Assembly: GCA_034770075.1 (NCBI GenBank)
Contig: CM068388.1
Span: forward strand, 19,649,206 to 19,713,205
Direction of reading: 5' to 3'
DNA: 64,000 nucleotides
Source of the DNA: Aralia elata
Lineage: Eukaryota; Streptophyta; Magnoliopsida; Apiales; Araliaceae
Position 1 is the first letter of the stretch. Every line of letters starts with the position of its first letter. This document shows, in pieces, positions 35,024 through 47,125 of the stretch. The notes under the pieces are model-generated. The model was not told where the DNA came from, made no database searches, and saw nothing but the letters and a program-made list of their open reading frames with translations. A program made the position numbers and the translations under genes.

Positions 35024-38000
35024 GTTGGAATAATTTCATCACATATATATGACCTTTTGAAGTCAATTCTATAAATCCTTGATTCATGTTATAGTTTTGG
35101 AAATAATAAATTTTGTACTTAGTACTGCTTTTTTGGGTAGTTTAAAATAATTATGATTAACTATAGTTAGATAAATTCATGTCAATTTTGAATTTTAAGA
35201 TTTTACAAATTGGCTTCAAAAAGTAAGATGAGACTCTTGGTAGAACAGAGGTAGTTATATAATTAAGTTGAATCGAGATGTTTAATTTTGTGGCTGCTAT
35301 GTTTCTAATTGAGACTGTTTGGTGATCTTTATTTGTTTAGTCTCCAATATTTCCTCAACAGTCTGATGATAGTGATATTTGCTTTAGTTCCATGTGAAAA
35401 TTTTGCCTTAGAATCTGGTCAATGTTAAATAATCACGCCCATCTCTATTTGGTACTTTTAGATTGCAGTGAAGACTTCATAATGCTGTGGCGAATGACTG
35501 ACAACAATTTTCAGTGGATGCCTAGTAACTCTTTTAGGGGAAGGAAAATATTTCAGTGGGTTTTCTTGTTTGGTTAACATGAATAGCGCGGTATGAAAAG
35601 AAAATAGGAAGGAGATTGTGTCAGTCCAAGGGTATGAAAATCAAATAAAGAACAAGGACTAAAAAATATTTTACTATTTTAGCGAGTAAAAGTCACATGG
35701 TTTGTTAGGTTGTTAGGTTCATTTAAGCATGGTTTAACTTAATATTTTTATATCTGAGAATTGGTTACAAGAGTGGTTAGCTTAAAATTGGTGTCGCGAT
35801 GATTGAAGAGAAGATGTTTAATTCTTGATGGATGTGGCTCTCGATGGAGAAAAAAGTCAAGAGTTGATCTTGCGGTGATTGAAGGGAAGTGTTCAAGTGA
35901 GGGGAACTCTTGATGTGATGAACTCACTTGTGAGAGAGAGATAGTTAGAAACTCACAAGTTTAAAGTACCACATCAGAGAAAAAGTAAAGCATGAAGAAC
36001 TAATATGCATGAATGGCTCCGAGAGTACTTAATGGCTTAAACTTTTAGGTCCAATTCGGTTACAAACATGTGTCTTAATGCCTTGTGTATGTGCACCCGA
36101 CAAGCAGGCTCCCCAATTCTCCCCCAACAGAAATCCTGCATAAAATTTGTTGAGAATAGTTTTGACATACTGAAAAATCAATAACACTTTTATCCTTTTG
36201 ATTTAGCTCTTGAAATTTTGCAGGTTTGAGGACTGACAAGAGAGGAACCAAGATAATCCCGGATCACTTTGTTGTGATGTATTACGCAACTAAATGAAAC
36301 AAGTCAGGGTATATAGATGAGAGAAGTAATTAAATAATTAGTTTGTCTTGCTAAATCTAGAGTTCATATAATCTTGGTTACATATTTTTTCATAACTGGA
36401 TTTAATTCTTGAGGGTGGAGAAGGCGATCACCATTAACTACTTAATGAGTTTATTTCTATCTAAGCATGGTGTAATAAGAGCTTTCCAACAAAGATCATT
36501 GGAATTATTTTAATTTTATTGATTAATGGTAGGGGTCTCAAATATTTAATCTAAAAAAATGTCTTAAATAATTTGATTACAAAAGTTAAGTGTATTTTTA
36601 GCTTGTTAGGTACATACTATCATTTTATACAACTATTAATAAAAGAAATACCTTTTTCTATTAATAAAAAGTTAACAAATGAAAACCTTTTTTTGTAAAA
36701 CAAAAGAGTATTATATTTTTAAGGGTGGGAAAAATAAATTTTATAAACATATCTATGTTAACAAAAAAATTGCAAAAAATTATCCCTATGTATATATTTG
36801 TCATGTATTATAATATAAAGTACTTTTAACTATCATGTTTGTTGTTTTCAAATTTTAAAATAAAGCATATCAATTTTGATTTTGAGAATTTTGCAAATTA
36901 ATTTCACAAAATCAAATGCATTTATAACCTTTGGAACAAAAAGGAGTAACAATTAACCATATTTTATTAGATTTTCGAAATCATAAACATGAGGAAAAAA
37001 TTTGAGGCTTAAACACACTTTAAATTGTTAAGTTTTTTTACATTTTAAAATTTATACTCTGATATTGTTGTCTATGAATATTTTTGTGTGCAGGCGTGCC
37101 AAAGTTTGGTGAACTCACTGTGAAGTAGTGCATTCTAACTGTTAATTCAATATTCAGTTAACAATATCCTTCTTATTCGGTCAACCGCCTAACCAAAATT
37201 AGTTAGGCGATTAAAGAGAAAAAGGAATAACTTCTCTATGGGTCTTTTTGCCTTTGACTAAGGACTTCAATGTCAGATAATTGATTAAAGACTTAACTGA
37301 ACTTAGTTGGCATATTTGTTGATTTATAGTCCGAGTTAAACTGAACAACAAATGCCAAGTTATTGAACTAAAATTAATTAAGTTATTTTATCCGTTGATT
37401 AAATGATTATGGCTAAGTTATTATGCACCACAACCGCCAATGACGTATAGTCTAACTAATCAACTATAATACATACTTGTTGATTACATGGATATGTTCA
37501 GAGCGGAGCATGCAATTCAAGTGAAATAACCAATAAATACCAAGTTATTGATTATAACAACTATAAACCAAATTTAAACTATCATAACTGTTGATTAGCT
37601 AATTATAGTTAACATAACCTACACCATATAACCGTTAATGCCAGATAGTTGAATAAAAACCTGATAATAATTTTTGTGATATGTTGTAACCTTTATAACC
37701 CAGACCAATAAACCGTTGGCAAAGTGCAGAGCAATTTAACAACACCATATGAAGGTCTGGATGTAAGAAAACAATTGTGATTGAACATACAACTAAGTCC
37801 TAGTTGACATAACAAGTTGCAAGTCCAATAAACTACCTAAATACAACAATTAATTAAGTCAAGTGTTGGCGTAACAAGTTATTGTTGTAGAAACTAAGCT
37901 AATGCTACTGGAAAATTGAAAAAAACTGGATGTTCTGAACTGGATGTGTATGTCTTTGTGCAAAATGGATTTATCTTATTTATAGAGTTGTTAGGAAGCT

Positions 38001-38489
38001 GTTGCACTAACTTAACTGTCCACTTAATCATGCTCCCTTGAAACTCGACTTACTAACTCACTTTCTGCTAGTGCATCAGTTACTTGAACGTGGTCTGCAC
38101 ACTTTGTTGATTTGAAGGACCGTGGGTCTTCACTTGTTTTCTTCGTTTATTTGACTTAACTGTTACGTCCCTTGAATTTCGGTCAACTTTACTAATGCAC
38201 TAGTAAATTGAACCTGGGCTTTCCATGTTGATTTGAAAGAACGTGTGTATCTAATTGCTGCTCCATGTGTTTGACTACTTCAAACATGTCTTCAACAGTC
38301 CCCCTTGATTTTCAGCTTAGCTGGTAATTCTTGTCTAAACGTTTTTAGTTAACTCATCAGCTGCTGTCATCACGCAGTTAACTGATAATAGCCGAAAATC
38401 ATTTAACCCAAAACTAAAATTTTGGGATCTGTGTGCAAACAAATATTTTTTAATTTTGATATATTGAACCTTAATATTCCTAAATATAT

Positions 38490-39985
38490 ATAGTTAAAAT
38501 CTTTCGGTCACGGTGTGAAGGGTATTCCGAAGGAGAAACGCTCTCGATGAGCATTCCGAAACATAGTTTGATGATATTTTCCTAGTTCGTATAGAGCAAA
38601 AAATGGGCATTCTTAGTTGGACTCTCATGTCGATCCGAATGAACCAATTAGACATGCCCCACCGTCTGTATGGCTGCTGGGTGTGTGAAGCAAGAGGCTA
38701 TTAAAGGGGCATGGTGGATCGCAACCATGCTACAGCGGAACCACCGGGAGATTTGTAAACAACCGTCGCAAGCGCTAGGCGAAGGGTAGACGGAAGAAAG
38801 AAAGCGGGCGGGCCTCCTATGGATTCCCCCAACTTTCGTCCTTGGCTCTGTCCCGTACAGTATACATACTTTCGTTTATCGAATCGGGGGATACTAAAAT
38901 GGCTCTCACTGACACCATCTACGAGAAGGTGAGGCTTTTAGTCGATCGTGATCCCACCCACCCTACTTTATTTGTTGAACCCATTGAGTGCCCTTACTTG
39001 AGGAAATAAAGCATTGAAAGACGTTCACCGAGTCCTTTTTTCAAGGGAAGAACTCGGCTTACTTATCAGGAATGCACCCTTTCCGTGGTAGCTAGGCTTA
39101 TATCAAACCCTTAGATTTACAGTCCCTTCATTCGCTCCTCATTACCTCTTTTGCCTCAGGTCGAATGAATACGAAAGGGAAATCAATCAAAGCGGCAAAA
39201 ACCTCTCTGATTCGGTCACCGAGCAGTCGGACGACTCTTCAGTAACTTGAGACTCGGCTTAGTGTGTTACGTGATAAGTCCTCTCTTTAAGCAAAAAAAC
39301 CAGCTTTATAGCCATATATTTAACCGCCTTCTTAGGGCTAAAGAATTCGCAAGTGGACCAGACAAGTTTTACCGGAGAGATTTATATGAGCACCGATTGA
39401 AACGAAAATATCAACGATCGCCTCAAAACGAACCACCATTCCGATCTGATCCTCCTGGTCTCTTTCAATCTCTCAATCTATCAATACATCTTGGCTGGCT
39501 CTTAAATGTGCACCATTCCTCCCCCGGGGCTGATTAATTAGGTTAAGGAAAATATGAGGCGACCCCATTAAAGAGAACATTATTCGATATCTAGGCCGTT
39601 AGGGCTAGGGTCGGTGCAAATCGCGCAAGCGAAGCCGGGAAACGGACCGCAGCGCAATGACTAGGACTCGTGTCGGAGGAGTTCAAGACCTAGACCTAAT
39701 GGTCAGGGCGTACGTAGCCCACGAGGAAAAGCTCTACTTATACGGAGAGGGGGGAAATAGAACTGACTAATCCTAAGGCAAAGGCGAGAAACTCAACGCC
39801 ACTATTCTTGAACAACTTGGAGCCGAAGGGTATACCCACGGGAGAGATACCGAAACTAGAAGCTTTGTTGCACCGCGGTTCCACCGAATGCTCCTATCTC
39901 TCGGCAAAGATACGAGATGGCGATTTATCGTATAGAAGAATAGATCCGCGGAAGCCTATCATTATATTAGAATTTTTTTTCATTG
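38490..39985. other. probable mitochondrial-derived DNA insert (NUMT)
   Basis: This 1.5-kb block is abruptly GC-richer than its flanks and reads like plant mitochondrial intergenic or intron DNA, with words such as GAAGCCGGGAAACGGACC, TCGTGTCGGAGGAGTTCAAG and CCCACGAGGAAAAGCTC. Protein-like scraps YEKVRLLVDRDPTHP (plus, about 38921) and LHRGSTECSYLSAKIRDGDL (about 39868) are present, but I cannot name their gene. The edges are sharp: AT-rich DNA resumes at about 39965. The mitochondrial origin is recognition by style, not by alignment. Confidence 0.5.
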
Positions 39986-40298
39986 GCCGGTAAAAAGGAT
40001 AGAGTAAAAAAGGTGTAACAATTGATCAGCATAAGGGTATTTTTGGATAATTTCACTCTTATATATATATTTGAAAGTATATATAATTGTAGACATGTTA
40101 TTAGTGTGTGATGGAAGGAAAAAAAGAGAAAAAAATTTAGAGCCAGTATAGACGATATATCCTTAAAATAGTAAATTACTCTTTCATTTTGAGTCACGTG
40201 ATTTATTCAGACAATTAATGCTAAATCCAGTGGCTAATAAGTTTTACATTATAAAATTTAGAGATGTTAAGGTTCAATATCTTAATTCTTAAATTGAA

Positions 40299-40768
40299 AC
40301 GTCTGTGTTCAAGTTCTAAAATACGAAAAATTTAAAAAATTAAAGTGTACTTTGCATTTCATGAAGTTTATTGTTATACTTCGTTTGTCCCACTAAAGAT
40401 GACTACGACATATATATATATATATATATATATTTATCCTATACAAGATGTCTAAAGTACTCAATTCAATTGAAAATGTTATATTAAAGTCTATTTCACA
40501 TTCAAAAGTTCTGAAGTAGATTTCACTATTTTCTTAAATAAAAGAAAATCTTTAGTGCTTTTACGTACGATCAATATAGGAAATATTAAAACATATTTAT
40601 TTCCTCCTTTACTTTTGTTTTTCTGAAATTTTGTAAAAAGTATATTGAAGACAAGTTTTATGAGACAGGGAGAGTAGTATATTCGCCTAAATATACATAC
40701 ATATATACATATCTAACGTCTGTGTTTAAGTTCTAAAATGCAAAAAACTTAAAAAATTAAAGTGTACT
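40299..40768. repeat. 54-bp direct repeats 416 bases apart
   Basis: AACGTCTGTGTTCAAGTTCT followed by AAAATACGAAAAA (40299-40352) recurs with about five changes at 40715-40768. No element structure explains the pair. Confidence 0.7.
40410..40434. repeat. (TA)n microsatellite
   Basis: About 12 uninterrupted TA units. Confidence 0.95.
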
Positions 40769-40821
40769 AAGCTTGACTACCCTCCCCTTTTTATTCTTCC
40801 ATACAATGATCAGCATGTTTT

Positions 40822-40915
40822 TTTTTTGTTGCTAATTTTGGGGGGATGGGGTTTGAACCTTGGACCTCTTGCTTTGCAAGAGGCCAAGGCTACCACTGAG
40901 CTATTGCTCAAGTGG
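40822..40915 (-). mobile_element. short tRNA-derived SINE with 18-bp target duplication
   Basis: On the minus strand the body starts CCACTTGAGCAA, contains an A box TAGCTCAGTGGTA and a B box GGTTCAAACCC at normal tRNA spacing, and ends in an A run. It is flanked by a perfect 18-bp repeat CAATGATCAGCATGTTTT (40804-40821 and 40916-40933). Boxes, A tail and long target duplication together mark LINE-mediated retroposition. At 94 bases it is very short: essentially a tRNA-like head with a short tail and no tRNA-unrelated body. It sits antisense in intron 2 of the S-acyltransferase gene. Confidence 0.85.
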
Positions 40916-41219
40916 CAATGATCAGCATGTTTTCCTTTCACTTTTGCTTCTATCCCTCTACTTCTCCTCTTTACCGCTATCAATTGAAGGTTATTGAAGT
41001 CAGTGTTCTCCCATCCAATCAAAGGACCTCTCTGATGTATCCCTTTTAACTTTTAACTTGACTAGTCTTGCCTCCTTTACAGGATTTACTTTGCATTCCT
41101 TTAATTAGAAAGTAATTTGACACAATTACCAAATGATGCAAATCACGGCAGAATTAAAATAAGAAAAACTTAACTTGCACTTATATTAATGGGGCAAGGT
41201 TCTTGCACAAGGGATTGTC

Positions 41220-41253
41220 TTTAAGAGGGGGGTGGGGGGGTGGGTGGGTGGGT
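41220..41253. repeat. G-rich (GGGT)n run
   Basis: Runs of G separated by T (ggggtggggggg then tgggtgggtggg), able in principle to form a G-quadruplex. Confidence 0.7.
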
Positions 41254-41684
41254 TAATTTTTTTCTTTTTCTTTTTCTTGTGCATTTCCAACAACTCTCTC
41301 ATTTATGCTTGCTTAAAATCGATTTTGATGCTTTACTACTAAAGCTATTCCTACATTCAAAAGGAATGTTGGGAATACTCAAACATTCGAACTTATTAAT
41401 CCTCTTTTGAGTCAGTAGTGAGAGGTTTTTATTATTTGTCCTCATCATCTCCACTGTCTTCTTCATATTTGACTTCTATGTGTATGTATTTGTTATTACT
41501 ATCCAGTTTAAACCCCTTTCAAGTTTGCATTGAATTTTGTTTGCTTTAACAAGTTGTGATGTTGCGACTAGAAACCAACATAGCGCTTTGAATATCTTAT
41601 CATGGTCATACATCAATTATGTAGTTTGGTTAAAAGATTTGGCTGAACATGAAATTAATTGCTCTAGTCAAACTAGTGTTGCAG

Positions 41685-43062
41685 GCCATATATTTGGCAA
41701 TCATTGGGGCTACTTATTACTTTATTGTAAAGTCATCATTTAACTATATTCCAGGGCCTTATATTAGTGGAATTCACAGGTTTTTCTCTCTCACGCTCCC
41801 TATGTTCTTAGGTTCCTTTTTCAATGACTTTATAATTTCATAGACATTATATCTTGTTGCAGGTACACAAGCTTGTTGGCAGTTGGTGTGGGTATTATAC
41901 TCTTTCTATTGACTAGCTTTACTGATCCAGGAACTGTGAATAATGAGAACTTTTCCTGTTATATGTCTGCTTATCCCTATGACAATATCATTTATTCGGA
42001 GAAAAAATGCTCAACCTGCAAGTTTCCAAAGTGAGTGCATTAGTTTAGTGTAATAGACACTTGACTTTTTTTAATAAGTAATAGACACTTACAACCCTTT
42101 TTTTCTGGGTAATATATGCTGATTGGATTGTTCCCTTGCTTATTTTTTAGACCTGCTAGGTCCAAGCACTGCAGCATATGTGGTCTTTGTGTTGCTCGGT
42201 TTGACCATCACTGCGGATGGATGGTTAGCTTTACGAATTTGTATTCTTATCTTCATTCTAAATATCGGTGGCTTTCTATGTACCTAATTTTCCCTTTGTT
42301 TATATATTGGTGTTTTAGTTGGCATATATTTTCAACTATTATTTTTTTTCTCATATATATGGATTCAAATATATTTCTCATTACTGCAGAATAATTGCAT
42401 TGGGGAGAGAAACACCCGATATTTTGTGGATTTTCTTCTCTGGTTGGTTGATTGAATTTAGCAGCATTTGATTTGCAACCAACGAAAAATAATATTATAG
42501 TTGAATTAAATGGTGGCCTTCTGCATTCTTCTATTCCAATTTCATGGCATAATTTTTGTGAAATATGTTGGTGTTCACGTGCACGTCATCTCAGAAAACA
42601 TACATATGCTTCTTATTGTTCTAAAAAAATTAAATTAAGCGTGTTATAAATGGTATGGTCATATTACTCATTTAGTAATTAAACATATGATTCTCACACA
42701 TAAGGAACTGGCCATTTGGTAGTGTCATATATGGTCTTAACTTTTAACTTCTACACTAAACCTTCTACAGTTGAAATCTTTCATATTAGACTTTGATAAT
42801 CAAGGAGATCTAAATCTCTAAATCCAATCCATGCTATCGCAGTTTGGTGCTTGGACCATGGAACTAATATACTTGTCCTATTCTGACCATTCTGTCCTGA
42901 AGCACATATGCTGCATTATATTTGACTGTGGTTTTATTGATATTAAACCTTATCTTCAGGGATTCTGTAGGCATTTCCTTCTTTGTGTTTATGGAACCGT
43001 AGCCATTGCATTGATTCTTGCTGGTCGACTGAAAGAACTACAAGTTGTATATATTCTAACTG
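41685..43062 (+). pseudogene. PAT17: S-acyltransferase exons 3 to 7
   Basis: Exon 3 (41685-41779) carries AIYLAIIGATYYFIV, the second membrane span. Exon 4 (41863-42030) carries a span, TDPGTVN, the conserved DPG motif, and CSTCKFPK. Exon 5 (42151-42223) carries PARSKHCSIC and DHHCGWM. Exon 6 (42390-42442) carries NNCIGERNTRYFVDFLLW. Exon 7 (42971-43062) carries HFLLCVYGTVAIALILAG and a KELQVVYILT tail. All donors here are GT and acceptors AG. The zinc ligands and catalytic cysteine are intact, so this part has not visibly decayed. Confidence 0.9.
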
Positions 43063-43119
43063 GTAAAATCAATCTGTTTATAGTATCTTTTAATTGGTGA
43101 TTTTGTTGCTTATGATATA

Positions 43120-44161
43120 CTCCCTCCTTTCAACTTAAACATGGTTGGAAAAATTCTAAGACATACGTGCCGTTGACATTTCTAGATAATGTTTTTGTGT
43201 CTTTATTTTTTTTTATTATTTAATATTGCACTTTTAAGTGTTAAACAATAATTTGGATAAAATTAAATTTCAGAAGATTGTTTCTAAACATGTTCTTTAA
43301 TGGGCAAACGACACTTTTTTGTCCATTGAACTATAGATCGTCTCTCAAGTGAGCTCAGGAAGTATAAAAGCTTGCAATACGGACCCCAAACACATTTGAT
43401 GAAACAATACAGACCCCGAAGCCAATTCCATTGTTTTTTTTTGGTTGCTGGAATAGTGATATGCATCAGCTACGTGACTTCTTATATTGCTTGACTGCAT
43501 TTGTTATGGCTTATTGTATTCATTTAGTATAAAATATTAGATATACATGTTTGAGAATTTTGATGTACAATCAAAATGAGAACTACCAACCGGAACTTTT
43601 GGCAAACACCTTGAAGGACTTGAACTTTACCAAACCTAATAGCAACAACTGTACCAACTTGAAATTAATCTGATGTAGGTGACCTAAGCTAGAGAGGCCA
43701 CAAGAATAAGTTCCTCACATTCACCAACCACATACTGACATCATGATTTTGAGAGCCCATATCAAATATAGAGATAGAATCAATTGAACGACTAGTACTG
43801 TGAATCTCATAGACAGAATTTCCAGCCAAAACCAAGAAAACTCATATGAGAAAGGGATTCAATTGAATGTGTTAACTTTCAAATACGTATATTTAGGTTA
43901 TATAGGTATGACATACGTCAAATTGTATAAAGTGAGACATATGCCAGTTACAAGACTGTTTCCAATATAAAAAAAAAACTATCAAAGTTGCCTTTAGGGT
44001 TCATGAACTTCATTAAATGTACTTGGGGATCCCTGGTTCAAGCTTTATTACTTTATGAGCTCATTTGTGACAAATTATACTTGGAGGGACAGAAGTTTCA
44101 TTAGCCCTTTTTTGAATGTCCTTAAATTTGAACCATGCCATTCAAAGTGGAATGGAGGGAG
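43120..44161. mobile_element. Stowaway-type MITE, enlarged by a nested insertion
   Basis: Left end CTCCCTCCTTTCAACTTAAA and inverted right end CTCCCTCCATTCCACTTTGA are flanked by TA on both sides (43118-43119 and 44162-44163), as in Tc1/mariner Stowaway elements. A second inverted-repeat element (43302-44107) sits inside it. The retrotransposon target duplication begins at the next base, 44164. Confidence 0.75.
43302..44107. mobile_element. nested inverted-repeat MITE
   Basis: It begins GGGCAAACGACACTTTTTTG and ends, inverted, GGGCTAATGAAACTTCTGTC, resembling the GGC...AC(A/T)TTT ends of the Mutator-type MITE at 21918. Flanks TTCTTTAAT and TTTTTTGAA agree at only 6 of 9, so the duplication is uncertain. 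Confidence 0.5.
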
Positions 44162-44168
44162 TAAACTT

Positions 44169-47111
44169 TGTTAGGAATCAACATGCGATTGTTACACTCA
44201 TTATCATAGGGGGAGAATGCTATAAGATTTGCATGTGATTACCACTATTCATTATATGTGATTTGATTGATGACAAAATGATAAGAAGAACATTCATACT
44301 GTTAAAGCCTTTGTAAAGTCCTTAATGAAATATATGTACAAGGACTTAGAAAATTAAATATGTTAGGTTGATCTAAGCTGAATGAATATCTATCTGATCA
44401 AAGCATGTTTGTAATATTAGGCTTTGTAAAGTCCTTAAAGGAATATGATGTACAAGGACTTAGAATTGAATAGAAAAAGATCAAACTTGTTAGGTTGATC
44501 TTATATACTGTAATGTCACATGTACAAACAAGGGCCAGACTGATCGCAGAGCATTGCACTGACTAAGTGAAGAATCGTAGAGCAGTCAGTCGACATCGCA
44601 GAGCCAAGTATGCCATCACAGGGTTTGCCAGGAAAACGTAGAGTAAAACTCGGCAGGACGTAGAGTTCTTTCGGCAGAACGTAAAGCACTCTCGGCAGGA
44701 CGTAGAGTTGCCTCGGCGTTGCAGTGCTAATTCCCAAGATCGTAGAGCCTGCCAGGCAAGCATAGTAACAGGCTCGGCAAATCGTAGAGCTCACTCGACA
44801 GCATTCACTGGGAATCGTAGAGCTGCGCATGTCAACGCAAAGCTTGCAAGGCAATCGTAGAGAGTGACTCGGCAGAACAAGGAGCTCATTCAGAATCGTA
44901 GAGTATACAATGCAAAGAGGAAATCAGTATGCTAACATGGGTTCGTAGAGTCAGTCTAAAGTCAGCCACTCTACGACTCCCATGATCAGGTTACAATCAA
45001 GCAACAACGTAGAGCGGTAGCTGCTAAAGCACTCAAAGATAAAGTGGCAATCTTCAAGACTACCAAGCAAGCTGAGCATGAGCTATCAGTCATAGCAAGA
45101 TCTCTAAACACAACCAAAGCATCAAACCATAACAGAGATCAAAGGACAAGGTCAAGTTATCACTTTACGATCCATCAAGACTCTAGACTTGCATTAAAGA
45201 CAAAGGTCGTAGAGTAGGAAAAGTTCAACAAGAACAAGTAATCGTAGAGCTGAGTCTAAGACAACAGAAGCACTCAAGCAGTCTCAGTGAAACAAAGCGA
45301 AAAGATCATAGAGTAACACTCTATGACATAAGGAAGAATGTCTGAAGATTAAGTGGAGCAGTCCTCTACATCAAAGGAGTCACAACAAACAGAAGATCAT
45401 AGAGCAGTTCTCTATGACACAGCAGCAGAGCCAACACCTATAGAACATAGAGCAATCCTCTATAATAAGCACACTGCAACAATGGCTCAACAAAGATCAT
45501 AGTGCTATGCTCTGGGAATGAAAAGCCAAATGGGATCACAGAGCATAAGGGTATACAAACTGCAAACTCTACGATCAAAGGCAACAGTCTTCAGTTAGAA
45601 GCAAGCAGTTCACTCTAAGATCAAAGATTCAGGCTACACCTAAGATAATCGTAGAGCAAGTAAGAGAGTGCCAGCTGGATTAAAAATATTAGGGCACTCA
45701 GGGTTGCTATTTCAAGATGAGCGGCTGAGTAGACAAAGGAGTATAATAAGTAAACATTTTGAGTGGAGCTCAAATAGTCATATCTGCAACAGTCAACAAG
45801 CAGCGCATGTGACTCCACTATCTTGGTACCAGCTAATGGATGCTGACTCAGCCATCATTAACAGACTTAGGGAAGTAAAATACTCAGTGATACAATAAAC
45901 AAGTCTGCAGAAAGTTAGTCTCCAACGGAAAGAAGTGCAACGGGAAGATATCAACGACAAACTTTCAACGGGAAGAAGATGGAGAACTACAAAAGAGACA
46001 ACCACACTCGAATGGAAGGGTGTGTTGGAATGCAGTAAGCAAGAGAGCAAGAATACAAATTGTACAATCAGCTAGAAGCTTCACTGCGACATGAGAGGTA
46101 TGCCAAAGGGCTGACATATGAGCTAAGAGTTGAATGACCAAAAAGCCGAGATCTAGAGTAACCAAATCCAGAACGGACAACTCTATGATCAAGCAAGGAA
46201 CACTATGTACTGAATAGATAAAGAAGTGACTTGGACAAGTCAACCAGTGTTCAATGGAAGTGATCATCTGCATCTGCTATGTACCAGAAGAAGGAAGGGC
46301 TTCAACGACCATCATAAACAGCATCCAGAAGAAGATCACTAACAGCTGCCAAGTACCTAAAGATGAAGGAGATCAAAGTTCATCTTGGCAACACAACCTA
46401 ACAACCAATCAACACGCCAAAGAGGGCGAGGCGTCCTTGTCTTAAGTGACTAAACGAAGTCAAGTCTGCTGGAATTGCTGAGTACCGGAGGGTACAAAAG
46501 ATTTTAAGTCTGTTGGGCTTAGTCTACATGTTCCAAGGCTGCTGGCCTTGAAGAGTTCTTTGTGAACTGGGTTTCCAAGTCTGTTGGGCTTGAAGAGGGT
46601 CATAGGATCCTTGTCCGAGGGACTAAAAACAACTCAAGTGTGCGGGACTCAAGAGGGGTCAGAGGATCCGTGTCTGCGGGGCTTGAGGAGGGTCATAGGA
46701 TCCTTGCCTTTGTGGCTAAAAACAACTTTTGTCTGTTGGACTTGAGGAGGGCGTAGAGTCCTTGTCTTTGTGACAAAACAATTAGTGGATTCCTACTTGT
46801 TGAAGTAGAAGAGTGGAGTAGGTGTTATTCAGTCTCCGAACCACTTAAAATCTCCTGTGTCATTTACTTTCTGTCATTTACCTTATGCTCGATGAACTGC
46901 TATATCTGTTATCAACCATACTATAGACTTGTAAATTGAATTAAGATTATGCTTGAATCTATGAAGGGGTTATTAATGATTATTCCACTGTGCATGAATT
47001 GATTCTCTATTTTCATAACTGATTATACTTTCATTAATAAATGAAAAAAGTTTTAAAAGATCTATTCAATCCTCCCTTTCTAGATCCACATTGTGTCCCC
47101 GGGAACCAACA
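44169..47111 (+). repeat. 5' LTR of the copia-derived element
   Basis: TG...CA ends. Two tandem stem-loop words (GTAAAGTCCTTA...AAGGACTTAG) lie near 44335 and 44430. About 15 CGTAGAG words follow, then a 3' quarter with degenerate units like GGGCTTGAAGAGGGTCATAG (46450-46780). It ends GTGTCCCCGGGAACCAACA. Confidence 0.95.
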
Positions 47112-47113
47112 AT

Positions 47114-47125
47114 TGGTATCAGAGC
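47114..47125 (+). other. primer binding site, initiator-Met tRNA type
   Basis: TGGTATCAGAGC begins two bases after the 5' LTR, the standard copia primer site. Confidence 0.9.

Larger units (their letters stand above)
35024..41684 (+). other. intron 2 of the S-acyltransferase gene (6.66 kb)
   Basis: Bounded by gttgga and tgttgcag. It contains AT-rich sequence without genes (35024-37080), a possible copia LTR scrap on the minus strand (about 37090-38297, ending CTTCAACA before a GTCCCCCTTGA purine-tract complement), a mitochondrial-like insert (38490-39985), a pair of 54-bp direct repeats, a (TA)n run and a short SINE. Confidence 0.7.

Noticed and set aside
40822..40915. Possible functional tRNA gene on the minus strand
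   Set aside because: It has A and B boxes but cannot form a clean cloverleaf with a sensible anticodon loop, and it has an A tail and long target duplication. It is a SINE or retroposed tRNA sequence.
44516..44854. Minus-strand 112-codon frame in the LTR, repeated at 51797-52135
   Set aside because: It arises from the antisense of CGTAGAG-rich LTR sequence (repeated LYVLP motifs) and shows no domain.
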